Assembly: GCF_004346035.1 (NCBI RefSeq)
Contig: NZ_SLZN01000001.1
Location: 248,001-312,000, forward strand
Direction: 5' to 3'
From: Acidomonas methanolica
GTDB taxonomy: Bacteria; Pseudomonadota; Alphaproteobacteria; Acetobacterales; Acetobacteraceae
Length of the DNA: 64,000 nucleotides
Shown: one piece after another, positions 1 to 10,698 of the stretch
How positions within the stretch are numbered: position 1 is the stretch's first letter
Layout: each line of letters opens with the position of its first letter
The notes under the pieces: generated by a model
The model's input: only the letters and a program-made list of their open reading frames with translations
Databases searched by the model: none
What the model was told of the DNA's origin: nothing
Program-made: the position numbers and the translations under genes

Positions 1-110
1 ATGTGGCCTGAAACGCCGGCAGCCGATCCACTTCGGTGTCCCGCCGCGTCAATCGCGACCAATATGAATGGCGGCCTTTCCCGTCGCCATCGTCTTAACA
101 GTATCGCCCG

Positions 111-137
111 CGCGGCAGGATCGCCCCGCCGCGCAGG
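111..137 (-). other. Hairpin downstream of rpsO
   Basis: The first 144 bases hold no convincing gene. They lie just after the rpsO stop, where pnp usually follows in proteobacteria. A hairpin with about ten paired positions (arms GCGCGGCAGG and CCCGCCGCGC, one mismatch) sits here without a U-run. It may be an RNA processing or stability element between rpsO and an off-window gene. That role is inferred from the arrangement known in E. coli. Confidence 0.35.
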
Positions 138-144
138 ACGATTT

Positions 145-414
145 TCAGCGGCGGAGGCCGAGGCGCCCGATCAGCGTCTGATAGCGCGAGGCATTCTTGC
201 GCTTCAGATAATCGAGCAGACCACGACGCTGGCCGACCAGCATCAGCAGACCACGACGCGAATGGAAATCCTTCGCGTGGATCTTGAGATGTTCGGTAAG
301 ATTGGTGATGCGCTCGCTCAGCAGCGCCACCTGAACCTCCGGCGATCCGGTGTCATTCAGGCCGGTCTTGTATTCCTCGATGAGCTCCGCACGGCGCTCG
401 GCAGTAATCGACAT
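145..414 (-). CDS. rpsO: 30S ribosomal protein S15
   Basis: Primary 16S rRNA-binding protein of the small-subunit platform. The product is 89 aa, the normal family length, starting MSITAERR and ending GRLGLRR, with the family core [11 protein letters not shown] and HSRRGLL. An in-frame ATG further upstream (516) would add 34 residues that do not look like S15 and would overlap truB, so the start at 414 was chosen. It is the last in-window gene of the rimP-nusA-infB operon, 23 bases after truB. Confidence 0.97.
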   Translation of the reverse strand: MSITAERRAELIEEYKTGLNDTGSPEVQVALLSERITNLTEHLKIHAKDFHSRRGLLMLVGQRRGLLDYLKRKNASRYQTLIGRLGLRR

Positions 415-437
415 CGTCTTCTCCAACGATCGAAAGG

Positions 438-1355
438 TCAGAAGATGCGCACCGGCTTCAGTCGCCCCTCGACGAGACGACACAGGCCGACAACGCGCTC
501 CCCGTTGATCGCGCATATCACGCCGTCAGGCGTGTCCATGGCCGGCAAGGGGGCGGCAATGCCGTCCAGAGCAAGAATCTGTCCGAACGACAACGCCCTT
601 GCCTCCGCATCGGTGACGGCCAGTGCCGGGATGTCGGCCAGCGCGGTCGCCACCGGCAGCAGAGACACCGGAAGAGCACGCGCCTTCTCGACGCTTTGCG
701 TCTGAATGTCCAGTGTTATCGCATCCTCTTCATGAAAAGGGCCACATTTCGTCCGTCGCAGCGCGGCAATATGCCCCACCGTTCCACAGGCAAGGGCGAT
801 GTCGCGCGCGATGCTCCGCATATACACGCCCTTTCCTGAACGAACCGTAAACACCGCATGATCGTCATCGGGACGCTCGATCAACTCGATCGCGTCGATC
901 CGCGCCGGACGGGGCGGCAGGTCCGGCGGCCGTCCCGCGCGGGCGAGATCATAGGCCCGCGCGCCGCCAACCTTGAGCGCCGAAAAGACGGGGGGCACCT
1001 GCATGACATCGCCGGTCATCCCCGGCAGGACGGCACGAATCTCGTCATCCGCCGGACGATGGGGCGACGTCGCCAGCACCTCTCCTTCCCGGTCATCCGT
1101 CGTTCGCGATTCGCCGAATGCCAGAGTGAAGCGATATTCCTTGGTCGCGTCCATGATCCAGGGAATGGCCCGCGTCGCCTTGCCGAACGCCACGGGCAGG
1201 ACGCCCGTCGCCAGCGGGTCCAGCGTTCCGGCATGGCCGGCCTTGCGCGCGTCGCAGAGCCGCCGCGCCTGCGCGACCACGCTCGTGGACCCGACGCCGA
1301 GCGCCTTGTCCACGATCAGCCAGCCATCGATCTCCTGCCCATGTCTGCGGCTCAT
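438..1355 (-). CDS. truB: tRNA pseudouridine(55) synthase TruB
   Basis: Cytoplasmic enzyme that isomerises U55 to pseudouridine in the T-loop of most tRNAs. The 305-aa product shows the catalytic motif [11 protein letters not shown], with the nucleophile Asp at about residue 46, and the [12 protein letters not shown] motif further on. Length matches bacterial TruB. It lies between rbfA and rpsO, the usual neighbours, 48 bases after rbfA and 23 before rpsO, so it is probably co-transcribed with them. Confidence 0.96.
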   Translation of the reverse strand: MSRRHGQEIDGWLIVDKALGVGSTSVVAQARRLCDARKAGHAGTLDPLATGVLPVAFGKATRAIPWIMDATKEYRFTLAFGESRTTDDREGEVLATSPHRPADDEIRAVLPGMTGDVMQVPPVFSALKVGGARAYDLARAGRPPDLPPRPARIDAIELIERPDDDHAVFTVRSGKGVYMRSIARDIALACGTVGHIAALRRTKCGPFHEEDAITLDIQTQSVEKARALPVSLLPVATALADIPALAVTDAEARALSFGQILALDGIAAPLPAMDTPDGVICAINGERVVGLCRLVEGRLKPVRIF

Positions 1356-1403
1356 GCCGTGCCCGGCCTGTCCCTGCGAGTCACGGAAAGCGGAAAAGCC
1401 CCG

Positions 1404-1835
1404 TCATTCATCCTCGAGATCGCGTGCGACCTCCGGGGAGCGCATGATCCCGTCGATCTCCATGGCGTGATCCAGGGCGGTATCGGGCTGGAAGTGGATT
1501 TCCGGCGCCACGCGCAGGCGCAGGGCCTTGGAAAGCCCGGTCCGCAGAAACGGCGCGACCCGTTTCAGCGCGGGGAGAACCTGATCGACATCCGAACGCC
1601 CCAGACGACAGACGAAAGCCGTCGCATGGCGGAAATCCGGGGAAATCCGGACCTCCGTCACGGTGATCCGCACATCGTGAAGCTCGGGATCGCGAAATTC
1701 CGTCTTCGCGAAGAGATCGGCGAGAACCCGACGGACCTCTTCCGCCACACGCAACTGCCGCTGGGACGGGCCGTCCGGAGCGAGATGCCCCGGCAGACCC
1801 GTCAGCGGAACCTTCGACCGTCCGCGCCCGCTCAT
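1404..1835 (-). CDS. rbfA: Ribosome-binding factor A
   Basis: KH-fold factor needed for late 30S maturation and 16S 5'-end processing. The 143-aa product has the family pattern of an N-terminal basic segment ([13 protein letters not shown]), [22 protein letters not shown] and a C-terminal region near [14 protein letters not shown]. The chosen ATG (1835) overlaps the infB stop as ATGA, which implies translational coupling. The ATG at 1862 would add only nine residues inside infB and is less likely. The tail is acidic (RDLEDE). Confidence 0.93.
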   Translation of the reverse strand: MSGRGRSKVPLTGLPGHLAPDGPSQRQLRVAEEVRRVLADLFAKTEFRDPELHDVRITVTEVRISPDFRHATAFVCRLGRSDVDQVLPALKRVAPFLRTGLSKALRLRVAPEIHFQPDTALDHAMEIDGIMRSPEVARDLEDE

Positions 1836-4636
1836 GCAGGCACGACTTCCATCTCGTAGCATTCGACCACATCGCCCTCGCGCAGGTCGTTATAGCCGTG
1901 GAAGGAGAGGCCGCATTCATAGCCGCGCGCCACTTCCTTGACGTCGTCCTTGAAACGCTTGAGCTGGGACAGCTCGCCCTCGTGGATGACGACGTTGTCG
2001 CGCAGCAGGCGCACGCCGCAACCACGCTTGACCACGCCTTCCGTGACGTAACAGCCCGCGACCTTGCCGACCTTGGTGATGTTGAACACCTGGCGGATTT
2101 CCGCATAGCCGAGGAATTTCTCGCGATGCTTGGGCGCGATCTTGCCCTTCACGAGTTGTTCCACGTCGTCCGTCACCTGATAGATGATGGAGTAGTAGCG
2201 GATATCCACTTCCTCGCGCTGGGCGAGTTCGCGCGCCTGCGTCGTCGCGCGGACGTTGAAGGCGATGATGATCGCGTTCGACGCCTTGGCGAGTTGCACG
2301 TCGCTTTCCGTGATCTGCCCCACCGAGGCGTTGAGCACGCGAATCCGCACTTCCTCGTGCTCGAGCTTGAGCACCGAAGCCTGGATCGCTTCGGCCGAGC
2401 CCTGCACGTCCGCCTTGATGAGCAGCGCGACTTCCTTCTGCTCGCCCGCCTGGATGCGCGCCAGCATCTGGTCGAGCGTGCCCCGCGCCGCGCTCTGAAG
2501 CGCGCTGGCCTTCTCGCGCAGCTTGCGCTGGCGGAACTCGCTGATCTCGCGCGCACGGTTCTCGTTCTCGACGACCACGAAGGGCTCGCCCGCCGAAGGC
2601 ACGCCGGTCAGACCGAGGAGCTCGACCGGCGTGGACGGTCCCGCCTCGTCGATCTGCTTGCCGCAATCGTCCAGCATCGCGCGCACCCGGCCCCACTCGG
2701 CCCCGGCGACCACGATATCGCCCTTCCGCAGCGTGCCTTTCTGAACGAGCAGCGTCGCCACGGGCCCACGTCCGCGATCGAGCCGGCTCTCGATCACCGA
2801 GCCTTCCGCGACACGTTCCGGATTTGCCTTGAGATCGAGAATCTCGGCCTGGAGGAGGATGGCCTCCTCAAGCTTGTCGAGGCCGGTGCGCTTGAGCGCC
2901 GAAACCTCGACATCCTGGACATCGCCTCCCATCGCCTCCACGACGATCTCGTGACTCAGCAATTCCTGCCGCACACGATCCGGATTCGCGCCCGGCTTGT
3001 CGATCTTGTTGATCGCCACGACAATCGGCGCTTCCGCCGCCTTGGCGTGCTTGATGGCCTCGATCGTCTGCGGCATCACGCCGTCATCCGCCGCCACGAC
3101 CAGCACCACGACATCCGTCACCGACGCGCCGCGAGCGCGCATGGAGGTAAAGGCCTCATGGCCCGGCGTGTCGATGAAGGTGATCTTCGCGCCCGAGGGC
3201 GTCGTCACCTGATAGGCGCCGATATGCTGGGTGATGCCGCCCGCCTCGCCGGCCGCGACATGAGTCGTGCGGAGCGCGTCGAGCAGCGAGGTCTTGCCGT
3301 GATCGACATGGCCCATGACGGTGACGACCGGCGCGCGGAGCCTCAGCTCGGCATCCGTGTCTTCCAGCCCTTCGATGCCGAGTTCCACGTCGCTGTCGGC
3401 GACGCGGCGGACGCGATGACCGAACTCCTCCACCACGAGTTCCGCCGTATCCGCATCGATGGTCTGCGTGGCCGTCGCCATGACGCCCATCTTCATCAGC
3501 GCCTTGACGACTTCCGCCTGACGGGACGCCATACGATTGGCGAGTTCCGCGACGGTGATGGTCTCCGGCAACACGACCTCACGCACCACGCGCACCTGAT
3601 CGGAACGCAGGCGCTCGAGTTCGGCCTGACGCCGCTCGCGATCACGCTGGCGACGCACCGAGGCGAGCGACCGGGTCTTGTCGTCATCTCCCTCGATGGC
3701 CGCCTGAATATCGATGCGTCCCGCGCGACGATGATCGCCCGTCTTCTTGGCGACGGGACTCGCGACCTTGCGGGCGGGTACGCCGCCCTTCTTGCTGGCG
3801 CGACGGTCTTCTTCCGCCTCGCCGCCCGGCCGACGCAGATGCAGCGTCTCGCCGCGCGGCGCGGCAGGGCGCGACTCGGTCGTCGCCGCACCAGGTGCCG
3901 GGCGGGGCGTGACCGGACGCGGCGGCATGATCGCACGCTCGGCCAGAGGACGCAGGCGCTCCATCGGAGGGGCAAGCTGCACGCCGCCCAGTGACTGGTT
4001 CGCATGAGGATCGAGCGGCGCGATCTGACGCGCCTGTTCGGCGGCGGCCTCCTCGGCGCGGCGAGTCTCGTCCTCAATCGCCTCGCGGCGGGCGGCCTCC
4101 TCCTGCTCGCGGGACTGGAATTCCGCCTCCGCCTCGGCGACGGCCGCGCGCTCCTCCTCTTCCCGCGCGGCGACTTCCGCCGCGCGACGCTCTTCCTCTT
4201 CCCGCCGCCGCGCTTCTTCCGCGGCGGAGAGAATATTGAACTTCTCCTGCTCACGCCTTGCCGTTTCCCGGCGCTGCTCCTCGAGCACGCGCTGACGGGT
4301 CGCCAACTCGGCCGCGGTCAGCGGACGGCCTCCCGGTCCGGTGGCCGCGCGCCCGCCGCCGGAGCGCGGCGTTCCGCCGCCACCAGGGGCACTCGTGGTC
4401 GAAGGGCCACGCTTCTTGCGGACCTCGACCTGCACGACTTTGGAACGGCCATGGCTGAAGCTCTGCCGCACCGAGCCGGCATCCACCGTGCGGCCCACCT
4501 CCATCCGTCCGGCCGGGCGCAGGGACAGACGTCCCTTGCCCTGGTCGCCGCCCGCGGTGGAACCGGCGCCCTGCCCGCCCTGGGACTGGCCTCCCTGGCC
4601 CTGACTTCCCTGGTTCCGATCGTTGCCTTCGCTCAT
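1832..4636 (-). CDS. infB: Translation initiation factor IF-2
   Basis: GTPase that brings initiator fMet-tRNA to the 30S subunit. The 934-aa product has a long low-complexity N-terminal part (Gln/Gly-rich first 30 residues, then Arg/Glu-rich coiled coil around residues 100-200), the IF2_N segment ([21 protein letters not shown]), and a G domain with G1 GHVDHGKT at about 442-449, DTPGHEAF and NKIDKP. C-terminal domains II-IV follow. The stop of ylxR overlaps the start (ATGA) and the stop overlaps rbfA. Codons 8-22 are built from a 15-bp tandem repeat. Confidence 0.98.
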   Translation of the reverse strand: MSEGNDRNQGSQGQGGQSQGGQGAGSTAGGDQGKGRLSLRPAGRMEVGRTVDAGSVRQSFSHGRSKVVQVEVRKKRGPSTTSAPGGGGTPRSGGGRAATGPGGRPLTAAELATRQRVLEEQRRETARREQEKFNILSAAEEARRREEEERRAAEVAAREEEERAAVAEAEAEFQSREQEEAARREAIEDETRRAEEAAAEQARQIAPLDPHANQSLGGVQLAPPMERLRPLAERAIMPPRPVTPRPAPGAATTESRPAAPRGETLHLRRPGGEAEEDRRASKKGGVPARKVASPVAKKTGDHRRAGRIDIQAAIEGDDDKTRSLASVRRQRDRERRQAELERLRSDQVRVVREVVLPETITVAELANRMASRQAEVVKALMKMGVMATATQTIDADTAELVVEEFGHRVRRVADSDVELGIEGLEDTDAELRLRAPVVTVMGHVDHGKTSLLDALRTTHVAAGEAGGITQHIGAYQVTTPSGAKITFIDTPGHEAFTSMRARGASVTDVVVLVVAADDGVMPQTIEAIKHAKAAEAPIVVAINKIDKPGANPDRVRQELLSHEIVVEAMGGDVQDVEVSALKRTGLDKLEEAILLQAEILDLKANPERVAEGSVIESRLDRGRGPVATLLVQKGTLRKGDIVVAGAEWGRVRAMLDDCGKQIDEAGPSTPVELLGLTGVPSAGEPFVVVENENRAREISEFRQRKLREKASALQSAARGTLDQMLARIQAGEQKEVALLIKADVQGSAEAIQASVLKLEHEEVRIRVLNASVGQITESDVQLAKASNAIIIAFNVRATTQARELAQREEVDIRYYSIIYQVTDDVEQLVKGKIAPKHREKFLGYAEIRQVFNITKVGKVAGCYVTEGVVKRGCGVRLLRDNVVIHEGELSQLKRFKDDVKEVARGYECGLSFHGYNDLREGDVVECYEMEVVPA
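4569..4613 (-). repeat. 15-bp tandem repeat, three units, in infB
   Basis: Three consecutive imperfect 15-bp units (4569-4583, 4584-4598, 4599-4613), each ending CCCTGG on the plus strand. On the coding strand they give the pentapeptide-like series [15 protein letters not shown] at the IF-2 N-terminus. The repeat is in frame, so changes in unit number would keep the gene open. Confidence 0.7.
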
Positions 4637-5262
4637 TTACCCGCCTGTTCCAATCCGACGCGCGAATATCCCGCGTCGCGGGCCTGCTCATCAGCAAGCC
4701 CCTTCAACCGTTCCTGTTCGATCCCGAAGCGACGCGCCAGCACTCCCGGCGCGATCACCGCATAGACCGCATGATCCCGTCCGAATGCCTTCGTCAGCAT
4801 TGCGGAGGGAACCTCCGTCACGGGCAGCTCTCGCGCCCCCGACATCAACCGCGCCAGTTCGTCCGTACTGGCGCCCTGCGTATGAATCACGCGCCCGACC
4901 CTTCGGGCGGCGATCCATTCGCGACACTTCGTGAAACCACATACTGCCAGACCGGCGCGACGCGCGAGGGTCAGACACTCGATCGCACGCCGTTCCAGCC
5001 CGACATGGAGCATCATGTCCAAATCGTCCGGAACCCGAACCACCTTCCGCGCCGCGCGGGCGAAAAGATGCCGAGTCCGCGCGGTATCTAGCACATCCCG
5101 CCGGGCGCTCAACCAGATTCCCCGACCGGGCAGACGTGCCGCCAGATCCGGAACCAGAACGCCGTCAGGACTGATGACGAAACGCAGCATCGTTTCCGGC
5201 GCGCCTTGCGTCCGTGTCACGATGCAACGCCGCAGAGGACCGCGCTCGTCGGCGTCCCCCAT
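4633..5262 (-). CDS. YlxR-family (DUF448) RNA-binding protein with L7Ae-like C-terminal half
   Basis: Predicted RNA-binding protein, a standard partner between nusA and infB. The 209-aa product starts with the YlxR core: RRCIVTR at residues 11-17 and GRGIW at 46-50. The second half ([23 protein letters not shown]) resembles the L7Ae/YlxQ fold, so the two neighbours that are separate genes in Firmicutes appear fused, as is common in alphaproteobacteria. The start at 5262 sits 34 bases after nusA, and the stop overlaps the infB ATG. The longer in-frame reading to 5433 lies inside nusA and was rejected. Confidence 0.88.
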   Translation of the reverse strand: MGDADERGPLRRCIVTRTQGAPETMLRFVISPDGVLVPDLAARLPGRGIWLSARRDVLDTARTRHLFARAARKVVRVPDDLDMMLHVGLERRAIECLTLARRAGLAVCGFTKCREWIAARRVGRVIHTQGASTDELARLMSGARELPVTEVPSAMLTKAFGRDHAVYAVIAPGVLARRFGIEQERLKGLADEQARDAGYSRVGLEQAGK

Positions 5263-5296
5263 CGTCTCCGCCGGATTTTCTCCTTCGTCAGACGTG

Positions 5297-6835
5297 TCAG
5301 GCCTCCTCTTCGCCCGTGTCGGCGGCGGCGCCGTCCTCGCCCTCGAACCAGTGGGCGCGCGCAGCCATGATGATTTCGTTGGCCTGCTCCTCGTCCATCG
5401 CATCCGCGCCGAGAAGCTCGACCAGCTCGTCACCGGCGAGATCGGCGAGATCGTCCAGCGTCTTCACGCCGTTCTCACCCAACGTCACCAGCATCTTGCC
5501 GGAGAAAACGCCGAGATCGGCGATCGAATCCTCGACGCCCAGGGTCTGGCGCTGGTCATCCAGCTCCTGCTCCTTGCGCGCGAGGAATTCCTCTGCACGG
5601 CGCATCAGTTCCTCGGCCACGCTTTCGTCGAATCCCTCGATGCTGTTCAGCTCGTCGGGGTCCGCATAGGCGAGTTCCTCGATCGTGTGGAAACCTTCCG
5701 TCACCAGCAATCCGGCGATCACGTCATCGACATCCAGCGCCTCGACGAAAAGCTGGGTGCGCTTGCGGAACTCTTCCTGACGGCGCTCGGATTCCTCGGC
5801 CTCGGTCAGGATGTCGATATCCCAGCGCGTCAACTGACTCGCCAGGCGGACATTCTGGCCCCGGCGGCCGATGGCCAGCGAAAGCTGCTCGTCCGGCACC
5901 ACGACCTCGACCCGCCCCGCTTCCTCGTCCATCACCACCTTGGTGACTTCCGCGGGCGCGAGCGCATTCACCACGAAGGTCGCGGCCTGCGGGCTCCAGG
6001 GAATGATGTCGATCTTCTCCCCCTGGAGTTCGGCCACCACCGCCTGCACGCGCGAGCCGCGCATGCCGACGCAGGCGCCGACCGGATCGATGGACGGGTC
6101 CTTGGACACCACCGCCATCTTGGCGCGCGATCCCGGATCCCGGGCCACGGCCTTGATCTCGATGATGCCGTCATAGATTTCCGGCACTTCCTGCGCGAAA
6201 AGCTTCGCAAGGAACGCGGGATGGGTGCGGGAGAGGAAAATCTGCGGACCGCGCGGCTCGTCGCGCACGTCATAGATATAGGCGCGCACGCGGTCGGAAT
6301 TGCGGAACGACTCGCGGGGAATCAGTTCGTCGCGCCGCAGCAGCGCCTCGGCATGGCCGATCTCGACCATCATGTTCCCGTATTCCGTGCGCTTGATCGT
6401 GCCGTTGACGATTTCGCCCACGCGGTCCTTGAATTCCTCGTACTGCTTCTTGCGCTCATATTCGCGCACGCGCTGGACGATGACCTGCTTGGCGGTCTGC
6501 GCCGCGATGCGCCCGAAATCGATGGGCGGCAGCGGATCGACCAGATGCTCGCCCGCCTGGATCTCCGGCTTGAACTTGCGCGCGATATGCAGCGGGATCT
6601 GGGTGTCCTCGTTCTCGACGACCTCCACGGCCTCCGTCCAGCGCGACAGCCGCACCTCGCCCGTCTTGCGGTCGATCGTGGCGCGGATGTCCTTCTCGTG
6701 CCCGTATTTGGCGCGGCCGGCCTTCTGGATAGCCTGCTCCATCGCCTCGAGGACCTCCTCGCGGTCGATGTTCTTCTCGCGCGAAACCGCGTCCGCCACG
6801 AGAAGCAGTTCAGGCCGTGTAACAGAGGTGTCCAT
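5297..6835 (-). CDS. nusA: Transcription termination/antitermination protein NusA
   Basis: RNA-polymerase-associated factor that modulates pausing, termination and antitermination. The 512-aa product has the NusA N-terminal domain (start [18 protein letters not shown]), an S1 domain, then KH domains including [18 protein letters not shown] and [20 protein letters not shown]. Two acidic C-terminal helical repeats (about residues 370-500) end in EEEA. It is the second gene of the operon, downstream of rimP. Confidence 0.97.
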   Translation of the reverse strand: MDTSVTRPELLLVADAVSREKNIDREEVLEAMEQAIQKAGRAKYGHEKDIRATIDRKTGEVRLSRWTEAVEVVENEDTQIPLHIARKFKPEIQAGEHLVDPLPPIDFGRIAAQTAKQVIVQRVREYERKKQYEEFKDRVGEIVNGTIKRTEYGNMMVEIGHAEALLRRDELIPRESFRNSDRVRAYIYDVRDEPRGPQIFLSRTHPAFLAKLFAQEVPEIYDGIIEIKAVARDPGSRAKMAVVSKDPSIDPVGACVGMRGSRVQAVVAELQGEKIDIIPWSPQAATFVVNALAPAEVTKVVMDEEAGRVEVVVPDEQLSLAIGRRGQNVRLASQLTRWDIDILTEAEESERRQEEFRKRTQLFVEALDVDDVIAGLLVTEGFHTIEELAYADPDELNSIEGFDESVAEELMRRAEEFLARKEQELDDQRQTLGVEDSIADLGVFSGKMLVTLGENGVKTLDDLADLAGDELVELLGADAMDEEQANEIIMAARAHWFEGEDGAAADTGEEEA

Positions 6836-6905
6836 CAGTGCCGATCCTCAAGACGCGCCACATGGGGCGCGATACGAACGAAAGCCAGAGTCATCTTCCG
6901 CCTCC

Positions 6906-7595
6906 TCAATGCAAATGCTTCCCGGGCAGTTTTTTCCCGGCCGTCCGGAGGTTTTTCTTTCCGGGCCTGGACCCGCGTCCGGGCTTGAGCGGGTTCAACT
7001 TCGGCACGCGCCGCGCGGAAGCCTCGTCTTCGCTCTCCTCCGCCGGGCGAACCCCCATAAGCGCGGCGCTCGCCTCGATCAACGCATCCGTCAGCACGAG
7101 ACGCGCCTTGCGGATGCCGGAAAGCGGCAACACCGCCTCCGCCCCGTCCTCCAGACGGATCACCGCCGCCTGTTCCTCGTCCGCCACATTGCGCAACCCG
7201 AGGATGATGCCAGAGAAACGCTTGCGCCCGTCAATCGGCAGGTCGGTCTCCGCTTTCGCCAGATGACCGGCGAAACGCTCCCAGTCCTTGCCGCGCGTCA
7301 ACGGCCGGTCGATTCCCGCGGAGGAGACTTCGAGGGTCCACGCTCCGGGAATCGGGTCGTCCACATCAAGCACGGCCCCTATGGCGTAGCTGATCTGCTC
7401 GCAATCCTCGACGGAAATCAGCGTTCCGTCCGCACGATCCGCCATCACCTGAATGGTCGGCGTCTCACGCCCCAGAACGGACAGCCGCACCAATTCGAAA
7501 CCGAGATCCGCCAGGGTCGGCACAATGCGCTCGGCGATACGGGCCTCGATGCCTGTCAGATGTGGGCCGGTGAGATGTGGAATGTCATTTTCCAA
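6906..7595 (-). CDS. rimP: Ribosome maturation factor RimP
   Basis: Factor for early 30S assembly. The 229-aa product carries the RimP core ([41 protein letters not shown]) followed by a long Lys/Arg-rich tail that makes it longer than the usual 150-200 aa. The start codon is a TTG at 7595. No ATG or GTG lies in frame before the conserved core, and no clear Shine-Dalgarno is visible. The start lies only three bases after the U-run of a leader terminator. Residues 6-15 are a duplicated pentapeptide PHLTG. First gene of the operon. Confidence 0.93.
   Translation of the reverse strand: MENDIPHLTGPHLTGIEARIAERIVPTLADLGFELVRLSVLGRETPTIQVMADRADGTLISVEDCEQISYAIGAVLDVDDPIPGAWTLEVSSAGIDRPLTRGKDWERFAGHLAKAETDLPIDGRKRFSGIILGLRNVADEEQAAVIRLEDGAEAVLPLSGIRKARLVLTDALIEASAALMGVRPAEESEDEASARRVPKLNPLKPGRGSRPGKKNLRTAGKKLPGKHLH
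7551..7580 (-). repeat. 15-bp direct duplication in rimP
   Basis: Two adjacent 15-bp units (7551-7565 and 7566-7580) match at 13 of 15 positions and encode PHLTG twice, directly after the TTG start region of rimP. Confidence 0.7.
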
Positions 7596-7598
7596 TGC

Positions 7599-7624
7599 AA
7601 AAAAGGCGGCCCGTTGAGGCCACC
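7599..7624 (-). promoter_or_regulatory. Leader terminator/attenuator of the rimP operon (rimP-leader-like)
   Basis: On the minus strand a 7-bp stem (GGTGGCC pairing with GGCCGCC, one U-G wobble) with a 6-nt loop is followed at once by six U residues. The rimP TTG follows three bases later. An intrinsic terminator inside a leader, directly before a housekeeping operon, is the hallmark of an attenuator. A rimP leader motif of this kind has been proposed from comparative work in alphaproteobacteria. What signal relieves it is not visible here. Confidence 0.65.
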
Positions 7625-7804
7625 CCCCGAAAACTGCGGAAGATAGTGTGAATGCCCGCTATGTAGGCCATCTCCGCTTCAGGCGCAAGGGCCACTGCGG
7701 AACACAGACCGGAATCGCGGGGCAAAATTTGAGAAGTGCGTGAAAAGATTGTTTACACTCAACTGATCCCGAGACGCTTGTCTTTCCCAAGGAACCCCTG
7801 TCAC

Positions 7805-8436
7805 ATGCTCGGAATGAGAGAAAGGCCTGAAGCTGAGCCGCGACGGCTGCCTGATCCGGCGCAGCGCGCCCAACATGGCGGCATGGCGACGAAAGTCGTG
7901 ATCGCGGCGGCCGCCCTGCTTGGAACGGGCTATCTCGCGAGCACCCACTTCCCCGGGGCAACCGGGCCGGCGCCGGGCGTAGCGCCGCCCCTCAGCCAGC
8001 CTCCTGCGCCCACGCCACGCCCGGCCACGCATGTCGGCGCGCAGTTCTCGATGATCGCGCCGGAAAACGCACCCGCCGCCCTGCGTCATTCGGGCCTCAC
8101 ACCCGACCAGCAGCGCACGATCCTGGCGGCCGTCAAGCGGCGCGAGGTCCGGCTGGTCAACATGCCCCTGGCCGACGCCACCGGCCTGACGGGCAAGACG
8201 GTGGTCGTCAGCTCCGCCGGCATCGCCCAGACCGTCGTGCTGGGCCCCGCGCCCAAGAGCGTCCTTCTTCCGATCCGCGATATCGGCGAGGTGCTCATCA
8301 CCCCGGGCGGGCCTCCGGGCGCGACCCATACCATCGCAGACGGGGTGCAGATGGTTGCGCTGACCGCTCTCGGCCCCCAGCTCCTGCCGACCCTGACCTC
8401 CACCGACCAACAGCTTGTTCTGGACGTGATCGTGCA

Positions 8437-8440
<4 letters not shown>
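7805..8440 (+). CDS. Unrecognised single-pass membrane protein, first gene of the AAA+ operon
   Basis: I do not recognise this family. The product is 211 aa from the ATG at 7805, chosen because an AAGGA Shine-Dalgarno lies 11 bases upstream. An internal ATG at 7883 (MATKVV) lacks one. A basic N-terminal tail is followed by one hydrophobic segment (VVIAAAALLGTGYLA), a Pro-rich linker, then a compact C-terminal domain of about 130 residues. Positive residues before the membrane segment predict a periplasmic C-terminal domain. The stop overlaps the next start (ATGA), so its job is probably tied to the ATPase. Confidence 0.8.
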
Positions 8441-9705
<1,265 letters not shown>

Positions 9706-9718
9706 ACGCCCGAACAGC

Positions 9719-10669
9719 ATGACCGCCTTTTCCCGACTCTGGCGCCGTGCGCCGCTCTGGCGCTGGTCGCTGTATGGCGCCGTCTTTTTCCTCGGCCTCG
9801 GCCTGCTCTACCCGACGCCGTACCTCCTGCATCGCTTTCCCTTCCTGACGAAGATTCCCGGCAGCGCCGCGCATCGCGGTCAGACGAACGATCAGCCCGG
9901 AGCCCCTTCAGCGCCGGATGCCGGGCAGGCGCCGCCCGGTTCCACCCCCGCCCCGCCGTCGGGCCCGGACCGCGTCGGCGCACCGGACATCAATACCACC
10001 TTCTCGGGCGGCATCCCGTTCGGCGGCCATACGCTGCCCCTTCCCGCCGGGATGTGGCACCCGGTCCTGACCGGGCAGGTCGGCCCCGGCGGCGCGGTGT
10101 TGTTCACCATCCTCGCCCGAACGGATCGAGGCATCGTGACCGGCGTCATCATCGCCCGCATCTCCAGCCGCCCGCAGCCGGGCCAGTCGGCGGACGGCGT
10201 GGAGAATTCCTGCCATGACGACCGCAATTTCGCGTCGCGCGTCCTCTCCGAAGGCCATAACGGGCTGCTGGAATGCTGGGCGGTCGCACGTTCGGTCGGC
10301 TCGTCGAGCGACCTGGTGAACGCCGCCTTCCAGCGACTGCATACGCTGGGCTTTCCCATTCCCCCGCTCTTCGTCGCCACGACATGGGTGCGCGCGCAGG
10401 CCATGAAGGACGGCAGCGGAGTCAATCTGGCGGCCGTGGACACGCTTCTCGCCCCGGTCAAACCTGCCTCGATCCAGCTCCTCGCTCCCCTGCCCTATTG
10501 GGACAAGGCATCCCTGGCGAAAGCGCCGGACGCCGAGCGCTTCGTGCAGGCGACGACGCATTGGATGGCGAACTGGGTCGGCGTGCTGCGCGAGGGGCTG
10601 GTGGACGGGTTGCCGGGGAACACGGCGCCCGCAGATGTAAGCAGAGACCCCGCCGCGCCGCCATTCTGA
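9719..10669 (+). CDS. Unrecognised single-pass membrane protein, third gene of the AAA+ operon
   Basis: I do not recognise this family. The product is 316 aa. A basic N-terminus (RLWRRAPLWRW) precedes one membrane segment (about 15-33), then a Pro/Gly-rich linker (about 52-92) and a folded region of about 220 residues predicted to be periplasmic. It contains only two cysteines (in ENSC and LLEC), which could form a disulphide. It begins 13 bases after the AAA+ gene with no clear Shine-Dalgarno, suggesting coupled translation. Its layout (anchor, flexible linker, outer domain) mirrors that of the first gene of the operon. Confidence 0.8.
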   Translation: MTAFSRLWRRAPLWRWSLYGAVFFLGLGLLYPTPYLLHRFPFLTKIPGSAAHRGQTNDQPGAPSAPDAGQAPPGSTPAPPSGPDRVGAPDINTTFSGGIPFGGHTLPLPAGMWHPVLTGQVGPGGAVLFTILARTDRGIVTGVIIARISSRPQPGQSADGVENSCHDDRNFASRVLSEGHNGLLECWAVARSVGSSSDLVNAAFQRLHTLGFPIPPLFVATTWVRAQAMKDGSGVNLAAVDTLLAPVKPASIQLLAPLPYWDKASLAKAPDAERFVQATTHWMANWVGVLREGLVDGLPGNTAPADVSRDPAAPPF

Positions 10670-10698
10670 CGGGCTGCCACGGGGCCGGTCCCCGGCGA

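Noticed and set aside
1898-3994. A 698-residue plus-strand open frame opposite infB
   Set aside because: It lies wholly opposite a clear IF-2 gene and reads as Arg/His/Leu-rich low-complexity sequence typical of GC-rich antisense frames.
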